Source: JABHHG01 sp964419445
GTDB taxonomy: Bacteria > Fidelibacterota > Marinisomatia > SCGC-AAA003-L08 > D37C17
Assembly: GCA_964419445.1 (NCBI GenBank)
Contig: CAYQPE010000010.1
Location: 1 to 32,335, forward strand
Direction: 5' to 3'
Length of the DNA: 32,335 nucleotides
Below are positions 1 to 8,089 of the stretch, piece after piece; the stretch's first letter is position 1, and every line of letters starts with the position of its first letter. The translations under genes were made by a program, and so were the position numbers. The notes under the pieces are model-generated. The model had not been told where the DNA came from. It saw nothing but the letters and a program-made list of their open reading frames with translations, and did not search any database.

Positions 1-1282
1 TGATTTGCGTCTTTCCTCCCACCCCCTCCCTCCCATTCATCCCATCATCACAATATTGTAAGCTAGCCTCAACTTGAATTTCGATATCAGTAAAATCATT
101 TTCAGCAATATATAGTAACTGAACTTTTTCAGAATAGTCTAAATCAGTAACATGTAACTCAGTCTGCAAATTTGTGTTTAAAGAAAATTCATTGGTAGAA
201 CTTTTCAATAATATAAAATTACTAAAATAATCAGTACCATTTTGCTCTATATCCAATTGAATAAGCGATTCATCACTTGAAATAATAGATTCTATTTGAA
301 CAGATATATTATCAACAGAGATATTAAATTCCTCAATATCATCAGAATCCATAAAAGTAGAACTGTATGATGGCGTGGTACATAACTCATGGGTCTGATC
401 CACATAATAAAAAATGTCATTATCCATATCAGTAAATATATCATTAAACATATTTCGGGATACAAAGTCTAACCAAATTGCCTGAAATGAAGTATTATAA
501 TCCTCCGTTAGAATAGTATTCAGCGCATTATACGGTGTAGCTCCATCCTCCATAGCTTCCCATATTTGGCGGATTATGGTGCTCTCCATTTCATCAGACA
601 GATTTTCAATTTGAGTAGATAAATAATGTCCGAACAATGCCAAACTGTAGCCATCTGTATCCCCCCACTCCTGCTGTGGATTGTTAAAAAAATCATTTAT
701 CCAATAGAGGTAATCATCACCATCAGGTACAATAACATCTTCAATCCATGTGGAGGTCAGTTCGTAGAAAAATTGATCATAGCCTGATTGAGTATTTTTA
801 TAAGCACGTTGGATGGCATGGAAAAATTCATGGGCTACCGATAGTCGCATTACTTGGATGCCTGTAGTATAAAACCCCGAAGCATAATCATTATCAATTT
901 TAATATATGATTTTCCCCCACCTTCATGGATATTTACACCATAATAATTTGCTCCAAATGATCCAATATATATGTCATATACGCCATCATCATCATCCAC
1001 CTCAGGTTTAAACCCCATTACATCTACCAATACATGTCGTGTAGAATCTGCAATGATTCCAACCTCATCTACATAATCTGGAACACCATTATCATCGGCA
1101 TCATCCAGTACCGGTGCTGCATCTCCAGATAAATCAAAATGAATCTTAAAATGCCCCGTTGGTGAAAATGCAAAAAACTCCTTTTCTGGCCGTATGGAAC
1201 GCTGTGTATCTTCAAGACTACATTTATGTAAGTTTTGCCCCATTGCAACTGTTGATAAAATGATAAATAAAACGATGTGCAT
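1..1282 (-). CDS. Secreted metalloprotease-like protein, MXAN_6640-like (3' end cut by window)
   Basis: I translated this frame by hand. It is open from ATG at 1282 to the window edge (427 codons, no stop), so the C-terminus is missing. A short hydrophobic signal peptide (about residues 1-15, ending VAMG) predicts export. The zinc-protease motif HEFFH lies at residues 151-155, followed by ELTSTWIED with Glu181, a plausible third zinc ligand as in gluzincin-type peptidases. An Asp-rich stretch (residues 60-72, DNGVPDYVDEV) precedes it and resembles proteins annotated as MXAN_6640-family putative metalloproteases, which fits a secreted enzyme. Substrate unknown. The start is 2 bases after the der stop, so it is probably the last gene of the DUF512-der operon. 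Family assignment is from memory; the HExxH motif and signal peptide are seen directly. Confidence 0.75.
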   Translation of the reverse strand, partial: MHIVLFIILSTVAMGQNLHKCSLEDTQRSIRPEKEFFAFSPTGHFKIHFDLSGDAAPVLDDADDNGVPDYVDEVGIIADSTRHVLVDVMGFKPEVDDDDGVYDIYIGSFGANYYGVNIHEGGGKSYIKIDNDYASGFYTTGIQVMRLSVAHEFFHAIQRAYKNTQSGYDQFFYELTSTWIEDVIVPDGDDYLYWINDFFNNPQQEWGDTDGYSLALFGHYLSTQIENLSDEMESTIIRQIWEAMEDGATPYNALNTILTEDYNTSFQAIWLDFVSRNMFNDIFTDMDNDIFYYVDQTHELCTTPSYSSTFMDSDDIEEFNISVDNISVQIESIISSDESLIQLDIEQNGTDYFSNFILLKSSTNEFSLNTNLQTELHVTDLDYSEKVQLLYIAENDFTDIEIQVEASLQYCDDGMNGREGVGGKTQI

Positions 1283-1284
1283 CT

Positions 1285-2598
1285 TTACTTTTGCCTGAAT
1301 GAAATGCGAATTGGTACACCGCTTAAATCAAAACTTTCCCTGAGTTGATTCTCTAAATACCGCTTATACGCAATGGGAAATAAATCTGGGTAATTAGTAT
1401 AAAACGCCAATATTGGTGGTGAATGATGTACTTGCGTTGCATATTTTATTTTCAGATGCTTACCTTTTACGCCTGGTGGTGGATATTTACGGGTAGCTAC
1501 TTCTATAAATTCATTTAACTGGGAGGTTTGTATTGTATTTTTTCGTAAATCATACACTTTTACCGCTTCTTCTAACACTGATTGAACACGCTTATTATTT
1601 TTCACCGAAATAAAAAGCATGGGATAATGCTGCATAGAGGTAAAGCGATATTCTATTTCTTCCATAAAATCGTTCATGGTGTGGGTATCTTTTTCTACGG
1701 CATCCCATTTATTTATGACCAGTACCAATCCTTTTCCGGCATCCAGTACCGCACGAACAATATCACGATCTTGATTGCCAAATCCTTTAGTGGCATCTAT
1801 GAGGACAAGGGCTACATCACATTCTTCCAATACCCTATTGGTTCGAACAGAACTATAATATTCGATACTATCACTAATTTTACCTTTTCGACGAAGCCCT
1901 GCTGTATCTATAAGCCGTATATCTCTCTCAAAGAATTTAATAAAAGAATCTACTGAATCACGGGTTGTTCCTGCAATATCGGTAACAATGGATTTTTCTT
2001 CTTGCAATACGCGATTCATTAAAGAGGATTTCCCCACATTGGGCATACCAATAATGGCAAGATTTATAACATCTTCAGAAATTTTATCTTTCTTGTTTTT
2101 CTTTGGAAGTCGTTTATTTACTTCATCCAATAGGTCCCCAAGGCTTCTACCACTTTGTGCCGACACTGGCATGGGTTCACCCATTCCCAATTCATAAAGG
2201 CCATAAATATCTTTCTCATGGGAAATATCATCGATTTTATTGGCCACAAGGATAAAGGGTTTCTCAGATTCTACAATGAGTTTAGCCAACGTACGTTCAC
2301 TTGAAGTAAGTTCAGAACGACCATCTACAAGTAGGATGAGAAAATCTGCCTCTTCTGCAGCAAAATCTGCCTGTAATCGTACATGTTTATTAATTTTATC
2401 TTCTGTGTGAGGAATATATCCACCGGTATCAATGACATCAAACTTTCGGTCCAACCATTCATAGGTACCGTAAATTCTATCTCGGGTAACGCCCTCAATT
2501 GGAGATACTATGGAATGAGTTTTTCCCACTAATCGATTAAATAAAGTTGACTTCCCCACATTGGGACGTCCTAAAATTGCAATGGTATAATCAGCCAT
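1285..2598 (-). CDS. der: Ribosome biogenesis GTPase Der (EngA)
   Basis: Der is a double-GTPase needed for late assembly of the 50S ribosomal subunit in the cytoplasm. Counting from my start (437 aa), the first G domain has GRPNVGKST (10-18), DTGG (57-60) and NKID (120-123). The second has GMPNVGKSS (184-192), DTAG (231-234) and NKWD (296-299). A KH-like C-terminal domain follows. The length is normal. I chose ATG at 2598 (MADYTIAILGRP) over an in-frame ATG at 2613, because it gives the usual Der N-terminus and a short 8-base overlap (ATGGCTGA) with the upstream DUF512 gene, typical of translational coupling. The downstream protease gene begins 2 bases after the stop. Confidence 0.97.
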   Translation of the reverse strand: MADYTIAILGRPNVGKSTLFNRLVGKTHSIVSPIEGVTRDRIYGTYEWLDRKFDVIDTGGYIPHTEDKINKHVRLQADFAAEEADFLILLVDGRSELTSSERTLAKLIVESEKPFILVANKIDDISHEKDIYGLYELGMGEPMPVSAQSGRSLGDLLDEVNKRLPKKNKKDKISEDVINLAIIGMPNVGKSSLMNRVLQEEKSIVTDIAGTTRDSVDSFIKFFERDIRLIDTAGLRRKGKISDSIEYYSSVRTNRVLEECDVALVLIDATKGFGNQDRDIVRAVLDAGKGLVLVINKWDAVEKDTHTMNDFMEEIEYRFTSMQHYPMLFISVKNNKRVQSVLEEAVKVYDLRKNTIQTSQLNEFIEVATRKYPPPGVKGKHLKIKYATQVHHSPPILAFYTNYPDLFPIAYKRYLENQLRESFDLSGVPIRISFRQK

Positions 2599-3880
2599 GT
2601 ATATTTCGTTCAAAAATTTCTAAAATACTATCATTGGAAACATTCACAGGAACATGTAATGCTGAAGAGATATCCTTTAATGTCATATCATCTAATGTGA
2701 GTGTACCTTCATCATTTAAAATTCGATGTGAGCACCATACGGCCTCACCTAAATCTTTATCTTTCAACTGAGCAATAATATCTTGCCCGGTAAGTAATCC
2801 TGCCACAGATACCATATGACCATAAAAATCATTTTTAATTTCAATCAAATTAACGGTGAGATTTTCAATTTCATTTAAATATGGGATTACCTCTTTTTTA
2901 AATATTGTGTATGCTAACTTACCTGTGGCTATGGTAAATGTCTTCTCATTATCTACACTTGTTGGAAATTTCTGCTTCTCAATTTCAAATTTATTTAAAA
3001 ATGATTGTACCTGCCCTACACCATTTTCCGTTAATAAAAGCTCGCCCAATTCATCAACTGGCGGAAAAGGTCTATCAGCTAAAATATACCATTCATCTGA
3101 AAGGAATATAAATGGTTGATGTGATTCACCGGGGAATTGAAGTTTTAAATCCTCTACATAATCTACCATTTTTAACGCATATTCAGGATTTACAGTATTT
3201 AATTCTGGTAGTCCTATGCGATGTTTAGTTAATCCCACTGGTACAATTGATATAGAATTCATCATGGGATAAAATTGGTATAAATCCTTTAAGGTTTTCA
3301 CTAAATATTTACCATCATTCAAACCTGGAATTAGAACCACTTGGGAATGGAGTTCTATTCCATTTTTAATAAGATATTCAATTTTTTTCAGTAGATGATC
3401 TTCTTTTCCGTATAGAAGTAGTTTTTTTCTTAACTCAATATCAGTGGTATGAACAGATATATACAATGGAGACATTCTCTGCTCCACAATTCTTTCCAAT
3501 TCATTTTGACCCATATTGGTCATGGTAATATAATGTCCATGAAGATAGGATAGCCGATAATCACCATCACGAAAGTACATTCCAGATCGCATTCCCTCAG
3601 GGTTTTGATCAACAAAGCAAAAAACACAGTCATTTCCACATTTACGGATTTTAAACTCTTCAAATTCAACACCTAAATCATCATCATATTCTTTTTCAAT
3701 AGAAACTTTATCCATTTTACCATCGATCTCTAAATCCAGAGTAATGTTTTCATCGGTAATACGAAACCTATAATCGATTTCATCAATGACACGCTTACCA
3801 TTGATTTTAAGCAATCGATCACCAGATTTTAATCCGATGAGATGCCCTAATCCGTTTTCTTTTACGTGTATTATCTTCAT
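2591..3880 (-). CDS. DUF512 radical SAM protein with N-terminal PDZ domain
   Basis: This 429-residue protein begins with a PDZ-like domain (about residues 1-60, with HLIGLKSGDRLLKINGKRV). Next comes a cysteine cluster, CGNDCVFC near residues 82-89, with CX3CX2C spacing suitable for the 4Fe-4S cluster of a radical SAM enzyme. The rest matches the DUF512 family (LHGHYITMTN, then HSQVVLIPGLNDG). No reaction is firmly assigned to the family as far as I know. DUF512 genes commonly sit next to der in other bacteria, as here, where the two overlap by 8 bases; this suggests a link to ribosome or RNA modification, which is inference. It is the first gene of the minus-strand operon and is divergent from the TerB-like gene across 76 bases. 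Confidence 0.88.
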   Translation of the reverse strand: MKIIHVKENGLGHLIGLKSGDRLLKINGKRVIDEIDYRFRITDENITLDLEIDGKMDKVSIEKEYDDDLGVEFEEFKIRKCGNDCVFCFVDQNPEGMRSGMYFRDGDYRLSYLHGHYITMTNMGQNELERIVEQRMSPLYISVHTTDIELRKKLLLYGKEDHLLKKIEYLIKNGIELHSQVVLIPGLNDGKYLVKTLKDLYQFYPMMNSISIVPVGLTKHRIGLPELNTVNPEYALKMVDYVEDLKLQFPGESHQPFIFLSDEWYILADRPFPPVDELGELLLTENGVGQVQSFLNKFEIEKQKFPTSVDNEKTFTIATGKLAYTIFKKEVIPYLNEIENLTVNLIEIKNDFYGHMVSVAGLLTGQDIIAQLKDKDLGEAVWCSHRILNDEGTLTLDDMTLKDISSALHVPVNVSNDSILEIFERNIHG

Positions 3881-3956
3881 AATTTGAAATAAAATTGGTG
3901 CTAAATTTACGTAATATATTTTAACACTATAGTTGTACTAAATGAACAGGATTTAA

Positions 3957-4361
3957 ATGGACCACACTACCGATTCATATGATGTTAAACTAGCTGCAGC
4001 ATGCTTACTTTCAAAAGTTGCATTTGCAGATGAATATTTAGACCCCCATGAAGAAAAAATAATCCGTGAAATACTCTCAGAGTTTTTCTCCATTGATGAA
4101 AATCAAACCAATATGCTCTTTAAAGATGCCAATGAATTATTGGTATCTTCTACAGATATCTTCTCATTTGGGAAAGTATTAAATGAGAACTTCTCCAAAG
4201 AAGATAAAATTGATTTCATTGGTTGTATTTTTGAAGTGGCATTTTCTGATGGTGAACTTCACTACTTGGAAAATCATACCATAAAACAAATTGCCAATAT
4301 TTTGAATTTAGAAAACCACGAGCTCATATCTGCAAAAATGGATATAAAAAGATTCTTATAA
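3957..4361 (+). CDS. TerB-like / DjlA-type helical protein
   Basis: A 134-residue, all-helical, acidic cytoplasmic protein. It has two copies of the pattern seen in TerB-like domains: AFADEYLDPHEEKII (about residues 21-35) and AFSDGELHYLENHTI (about residues 96-110). In this fold, acidic residues at the start of each half may bind a metal. The role is unknown; TerB-like domains occur in tellurite-resistance and stress proteins and also as stand-alone housekeeping proteins. AGGA at 3948-3951 sits 5 bases before the ATG. It is the only plus-strand gene for several kilobases and ends right at a hairpin shared with the frr operon. Tellurite resistance itself should not be inferred, since no other ter genes are present. 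Confidence 0.75.
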   Translation: MDHTTDSYDVKLAAACLLSKVAFADEYLDPHEEKIIREILSEFFSIDENQTNMLFKDANELLVSSTDIFSFGKVLNENFSKEDKIDFIGCIFEVAFSDGELHYLENHTIKQIANILNLENHELISAKMDIKRFL

Positions 4362-4364
4362 AAA

Positions 4365-4388
4365 AATAGCCCGGATTACCGAGCTATT
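4365..4388. terminator. Bidirectional rho-independent terminator (TerB-like gene / frr operon)
   Basis: A 10-bp stem (4365-4374 with 4379-4388) closes a 4-base loop. Read on the minus strand the stem contains one G-U wobble and is followed by a run of seven T, so it should terminate the rplM-to-frr operon. On the plus strand the same position is a C-A mismatch, with ATTTTT after it, so termination of the TerB-like transcript is probably weaker. It lies between two convergent genes. Confidence 0.8.
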
Positions 4389-4409
4389 ATTTTTGTAAAA
4401 ACTCATGTT

Positions 4410-4964
4410 CTAATTCAGAAGCTCTTTTTCCTTAGCATCCTGAATTGTATTTAAATCATTTATAAAACTATCTGTAGTTTCCTGGATATTATCCAATGCA
4501 CGTTTTAAATTATCCTCAGATAGTTCATGATCTTTTTCTAATTTCTTTAAATGGTCATTGGCATCTCTACGAATATTTCGAATTGATACACGACCCTCTT
4601 CAACAATTTTATGAACAACCTTTACAAATTCCTGGCGACGTTCTTCAGTAAGTGTAGGTACATTTAAGCGAATTACATTACCATCATTATTGGGTGATAA
4701 TCCAACATCAGATGACAATATCGCTTTTTCAATTGCTTCTAAACTGGAAGGGTCAAAGGGTTGAACCACAATTAACTGACCTTCAGGAACAGTAACATGT
4801 GCCATATTAGATAATGGTGTCATGGTTCCGTAATAATCAACTTTAATTGTATCTAACATAGTAGAAGATGCTCTTCCTGTTCTAACGGTTGCGACCTCAC
4901 CACGGTAATGATCTACCGCTTTACTCATTCGGTCTTTAGTATCTGCAAAAATTTCATTTACCAT
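4410..4964 (-). CDS. frr: Ribosome recycling factor
   Basis: RRF acts with EF-G to split post-termination ribosomes. The 184-residue length is standard for the family, and recognisable stretches include TVRTGRASSTMLD near the N-terminus, LIVVQPFDPSSLEAIEKAI, IRLNVPTLTEERR, and VSIRNIRRDAN toward the C-terminus. It lies 10 bases after pyrH, in the conserved order tsf-pyrH-frr, and is the last gene before the terminator at 4365-4388. No unusual residues were seen. Confidence 0.97.
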   Translation of the reverse strand: MVNEIFADTKDRMSKAVDHYRGEVATVRTGRASSTMLDTIKVDYYGTMTPLSNMAHVTVPEGQLIVVQPFDPSSLEAIEKAILSSDVGLSPNNDGNVIRLNVPTLTEERRQEFVKVVHKIVEEGRVSIRNIRRDANDHLKKLEKDHELSEDNLKRALDNIQETTDSFINDLNTIQDAKEKELLN

Positions 4965-4974
4965 AATTTAATCC

Positions 4975-5688
4975 TTATGAAACAGTGGTACCCACAGGAA
5001 CTGAATTTACCAAATCAACCAATCCTGTTTTGCTACTAATATCAAACACAATAATAGGGAGATTATTTTCTTTACATAAAGTTACTGCTGTTAAATCCAT
5101 TACCCGTAATTCTTTTTCAATGACTTCTTTAAATGTTAAGGAATCAAAACGAGTAGCATCTTTATGGATAACTGGATCCGCTGAATATACACCATCAACT
5201 TTGGTGCCTTTAATAATAACGTCAGCTTCAATTTCAATGGCACGTAATACTGCAGCCGTATCTGTGGTAAAATAGGGATTTCCCGTTCCACCAGCAAAAA
5301 TAACTACTCTACCTTTTTCTAAATGGCGAGTAGCACGTCTTCGGATATAGGGTTCTGCAAGTTGAGTAATACTCAATGCACTCATCACTCGAGTATCACA
5401 TTCCAATTTTTCTAATTCAGATTGAAGCGCTACAGAATTCATAATGGTAGCCATCATACCCAAATAGTCACCAGGAACACGGTCCATACCATTGGCTGCA
5501 GCAGAAATACCCCTAAAGATATTTCCTCCACCAATTACTATACCAACTTGGATACCCATCCCCACTACCGTTTTAATTTTATTACAAATCTCATTGGTAA
5601 TGGCAGGGTCAATCCCATACCCTCTATCGCCAGCTAAGATTTCTCCGCTGAGTTTAAGGAGAATTCTATTAAACGCTGGAGTTGACAT
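4975..5688 (-). CDS. pyrH: UMP kinase
   Basis: PyrH phosphorylates UMP to UDP in pyrimidine nucleotide synthesis. The 237-residue protein has the amino-acid-kinase fold signatures: LLKLSGEIL near the N-terminus (phosphate-binding Lys), VIGGGNIFRG, DYLGMMATIMNSVAL, and FAGGTGNPYFTTDTAAVLRA, with IKGTKVDGVYSADP in the C-terminal half. These are hallmarks of bacterial, hexameric UMP kinases. It sits 3 bases after the tsf stop and 10 bases before frr, within the ribosomal-protein operon. UMP is the product made by the neighbouring pyrimidine pathway. Confidence 0.97.
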   Translation of the reverse strand: MSTPAFNRILLKLSGEILAGDRGYGIDPAITNEICNKIKTVVGMGIQVGIVIGGGNIFRGISAAANGMDRVPGDYLGMMATIMNSVALQSELEKLECDTRVMSALSITQLAEPYIRRRATRHLEKGRVVIFAGGTGNPYFTTDTAAVLRAIEIEADVIIKGTKVDGVYSADPVIHKDATRFDSLTFKEVIEKELRVMDLTAVTLCKENNLPIIVFDISSKTGLVDLVNSVPVGTTVS

Positions 5689-5691
5689 AGA

Positions 5692-6318
5692 TTATGCTTC
5701 TTCTGTTTCTTGAGTTTTTTTGGCGGTTTCGCCTAATTGGAATCGAACAAAGCGAGCAATTAAAATGTTCTCACCAAGCTTTGCAACCATATTGGTTACA
5801 ACATCATTAATAGTCAAATTTGGATCTTTTACGAATGTTTGTTCCATTAATACCGTTTCTTGGTAAAATTTAGAAATTCGACCTTCAATCATCTTTTCAA
5901 TGATATTTTCAGGTTTGCCACTTTTTCGTGCTTGGTCAGCATAAATTTCTTTTTCAGTTTCAAGAACATCAGCAGGTACATCTTCTCGATTTACTGCAAT
6001 GGGGCCAGATGCTGCAATATGCATAGCAATATCTTTTACCATATTTTGAAAATCATCAGTCTTTGCTACGAAGTCAGTTTCACAATTTACTTCTAGCAAA
6101 ACACCTAATTTAGAACCTGGATGGATGTATGGCATCACCACACCATCAGATGCAGAACGTCCTGCCTTCTTTTGTGCTTTTGCGATACCAGATTTACGAA
6201 GGACTTCCATTGCTTTTTTAATGTCATTGCCTGCGGCTTCTAAAGCACGCTTGCAATCCATCATTCCAGCACCCGAAATTTCACGCAGTTCTTTAACTGC
6301 AGATGCACTTGCACCCAT
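5692..6318 (-). CDS. tsf: Elongation factor Ts
   Basis: EF-Ts exchanges GDP for GTP on EF-Tu. The N-terminal UBA-like region (ASAVKELREISGAGMMDCKR, residues 4-23) and the core stretch VLLEVNCETDFVAK are diagnostic. At 208 residues it is the short form, as in Thermus or cyanobacteria, lacking part of the second subdomain found in the 283-residue E. coli protein. The start ATG follows the rpsB stop by 2 bases. The C-terminal tail (QETEEA) is acidic, like that of the S2 protein upstream. Confidence 0.96.
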   Translation of the reverse strand: MGASASAVKELREISGAGMMDCKRALEAAGNDIKKAMEVLRKSGIAKAQKKAGRSASDGVVMPYIHPGSKLGVLLEVNCETDFVAKTDDFQNMVKDIAMHIAASGPIAVNREDVPADVLETEKEIYADQARKSGKPENIIEKMIEGRISKFYQETVLMEQTFVKDPNLTINDVVTNMVAKLGENILIARFVRFQLGETAKKTQETEEA

Positions 6319-6320
6319 AT

Positions 6321-7127
6321 TTATTCTTGCTCCTGATTTACTTCTTCAACTACATCTTCAGTAGTTTCTTCTTCTACAGCTACGGCTTCCTCCGCAACGG
6401 GTTCAGCAGCGGCTTCAACGGTTTCTTCTTGAGTTTCAGTTTGAGAAACTCCACCCTGTGCTTCAATGACACAGTTAGAAATATAATCTACAATCAATCG
6501 AATTGACTTCATAGAATCATCATTTCCCGGAATTGGAAAATCAATTTCAGTAGGATCAGTATTACTATCTACAATACCAATTACAGGGATACCAAGAGTT
6601 TTGGCCTCAGCAATAGCGATTTTTTCACATATACCATCAACAAAAAATACTGCCGATGGAAGATGCTTCATATCTTTTATCCCACGATGTAAATCAGCCA
6701 ATTTAATTCGCTCACGACTCAACATATTCAGCTCTTTTTTGGTGAGATTTTCATAAATTGGTGATGATTCTTTTTCTAAAAGGGCAAGACGCTTGATACT
6801 TCTTTTGATAGTAGCATAATTTGTAAGCGTACCACCCAACCATCTTTCAACAATATAATACATACCACAGCGGTCTGAAGCTTGTTGAACAACATCTTTA
6901 GCTTGCTTTTTAGTCCCCACAAAAAGGATATGTCCACCATCTTTTATAATTCGAGTAACTTCTTTCCCTGCACGGGTTAACGCCTTACTCGTTTGCTTTA
7001 AGTCAATGATATGAATACCATTTTTCTTTGTTGCTAAGTAGGGTTTGAAGTTAGGATTCCATCGACTTGTAGGATGCCCAAAGTGAGTTCCTGCCTTTAT
7101 TAGTTCATCAATTTCAATATGATTCAT
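6321..7127 (-). CDS. rpsB: 30S ribosomal protein S2
   Basis: Small-subunit protein S2, 268 residues from the chosen start. Recognisable stretches are LIKAGTHFGHPTSRWNPN (about residues 9-26), HIIDLKQT, VGTKKQAKDVV, ERWLGGTLTN and VIGIVDSNTDPTEIDFPIPGND. The same frame is open upstream to 7220, but ATG at 7127 (MNHIEIDELI) matches the family N-terminus, has AGAGGT just upstream (7131-7136), and avoids a long overlap with rpsI. The last 40 or so residues form an acidic Glu/Val/Ala-rich extension, probably disordered; similar tails occur on S2 in some lineages. It lies 16 bases after rpsI and 2 bases before tsf. Confidence 0.97.
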   Translation of the reverse strand: MNHIEIDELIKAGTHFGHPTSRWNPNFKPYLATKKNGIHIIDLKQTSKALTRAGKEVTRIIKDGGHILFVGTKKQAKDVVQQASDRCGMYYIVERWLGGTLTNYATIKRSIKRLALLEKESSPIYENLTKKELNMLSRERIKLADLHRGIKDMKHLPSAVFFVDGICEKIAIAEAKTLGIPVIGIVDSNTDPTEIDFPIPGNDDSMKSIRLIVDYISNCVIEAQGGVSQTETQEETVEAAAEPVAEEAVAVEEETTEDVVEEVNQEQE

Positions 7128-7143
7128 AAAACCTCTGTAAATA

Positions 7144-7545
7144 TTAACGTTTAGAGAATTGGAAGTTCTTACGAGCACCCGGTTGACCGTATTTCTTACG
7201 CTCAACTTCACGTGGATCACGAGTAAGCATACCTGCTTTTTTTAATGCAGCACGTAAATCTGGGTCAATCTTTTCTAATGCTCTAGCGATACCATGACGA
7301 ATAGCACCGGCTTGACCTGTCAATCCACCCCCATCAACATTTACGGAGATGTCATATTGATTTCCAATACCCACTAATTCTAGTGGTTGTCTCAATACCA
7401 TTTTTGATGTTTCACGACCAAAATAATCATCGATTGGTCGCTTATTCACAATAATATTACCTTTACCTTTTGTAAATCTTACACGGGCAACGGAAGACTT
7501 TCTTCTTCCTGTGGCTGTCCATGCTTCAGTTGCTTTTTTCGGCAT
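7144..7545 (-). CDS. rpsI: 30S ribosomal protein S9
   Basis: Small-subunit protein S9, 133 residues. Seen: TGRRKSSVARV near the N-terminus, DDYFGRETSKM, GGGLTGQAGAIRHGIARAL, and the basic C-terminus KKYGQPGARKNFQFSKR, whose end normally reaches the ribosomal P-site tRNA. It follows rplM by 12 bases, the universal L13-S9 pair. Confidence 0.98.
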   Translation of the reverse strand: MPKKATEAWTATGRRKSSVARVRFTKGKGNIIVNKRPIDDYFGRETSKMVLRQPLELVGIGNQYDISVNVDGGGLTGQAGAIRHGIARALEKIDPDLRAALKKAGMLTRDPREVERKKYGQPGARKNFQFSKR

Positions 7546-7557
7546 TTATAATCCTTC

Positions 7558-7986
7558 TTATAATTCTACGGTTTGGGGAGATTGAGCTGCATGAGGATGG
7601 TCTGTACCAACATAAACTTTTAAGTGCTTGTTAAGCTTACGACCTAATCGATTATGTGGAAGCATTCCTTTTACGGCATTGCCAATAATTCTTTCAGGAT
7701 GCTCATTTCTCATACGCTTTAAACTAGATTCCTTCTGCCCACCAGGGAAACCAGTATGATGCCAGTATTTCTTATCTTCTTCTTTATTACCGGTAACGCT
7801 TACTTTCTCAGCATTAATAACAATAACAAAGTCTCCCATATCCATATGAGGAGTAAAGTGAGGCTTTGATTTACCTCGAATCAATTGAGCAACTTTACTT
7901 GCTAATCGACCTAATGTTTGGCCTTCGGCATCTACCAAGTACCAATCTCTAATAATTTCATTTTGTTTAATAGAAGTAGTTTCCAT
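7558..7986 (-). CDS. rplM: 50S ribosomal protein L13
   Basis: Large-subunit protein L13, 142 residues. Seen: WYLVDAEGQTLGRLASKVA near the N-terminus, DFVIVINAEKVSVTGNK, YWHHTGFPGG and GMLPHNRLGRK. It is the first gene of rplM-rpsI-rpsB-tsf-pyrH-frr, with an AAAGG ribosome-binding site just upstream of ATG. A promoter-like element lies at 8043-8072. In E. coli L13 represses its own operon; I saw no sequence basis for or against that here. Confidence 0.98.
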   Translation of the reverse strand: METTSIKQNEIIRDWYLVDAEGQTLGRLASKVAQLIRGKSKPHFTPHMDMGDFVIVINAEKVSVTGNKEEDKKYWHHTGFPGGQKESSLKRMRNEHPERIIGNAVKGMLPHNRLGRKLNKHLKVYVGTDHPHAAQSPQTVEL

Positions 7987-8042
7987 TAAAAACCTTTATA
8001 TAGTCGTTAAATATGAATAAATCACTGAATGTACAGCCTACA

Positions 8043-8072
8043 AATTTAGAGGGGGTTGACTTGCTAAGTCAA
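8043..8072 (-). promoter_or_regulatory. Candidate sigma-70-type promoter for the rplM operon, within a hairpin
   Basis: On the minus strand, TTGACT (8072-8067) and TAAATT (8048-8043) are separated by 18 bases, matching 5/6 and 4/6 of the -35 and -10 consensus. The -35 element is one arm of a perfect 7-bp inverted repeat (8056-8062 and 8066-8072, 3-base spacer), which could be an operator or a weak RNA hairpin after pyrC. There is no T run, so it does not look like an intrinsic terminator. Confidence 0.4.
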
Positions 8073-8089
8073 GTATTTATCAGGGTTAT

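Noticed and set aside
1582..2771. Plus-strand open frames opposite der and DUF512
   Set aside because: They are antisense to well-supported coding sequences and show no family features or ribosome-binding sites. Similar antisense frames opposite pyrH, tsf, rpsB, pyrC, purU, comEC, asnS and uvrB were dropped for the same reason.
3957..4361. Tellurite-resistance locus
   Set aside because: Only a single TerB-like domain protein is present, with no other ter genes.
7128..7220. Upstream extension of rpsB
   Set aside because: It would overlap rpsI by 77 bases and adds residues not found in S2; ATG 7127 has its own ribosome-binding site.
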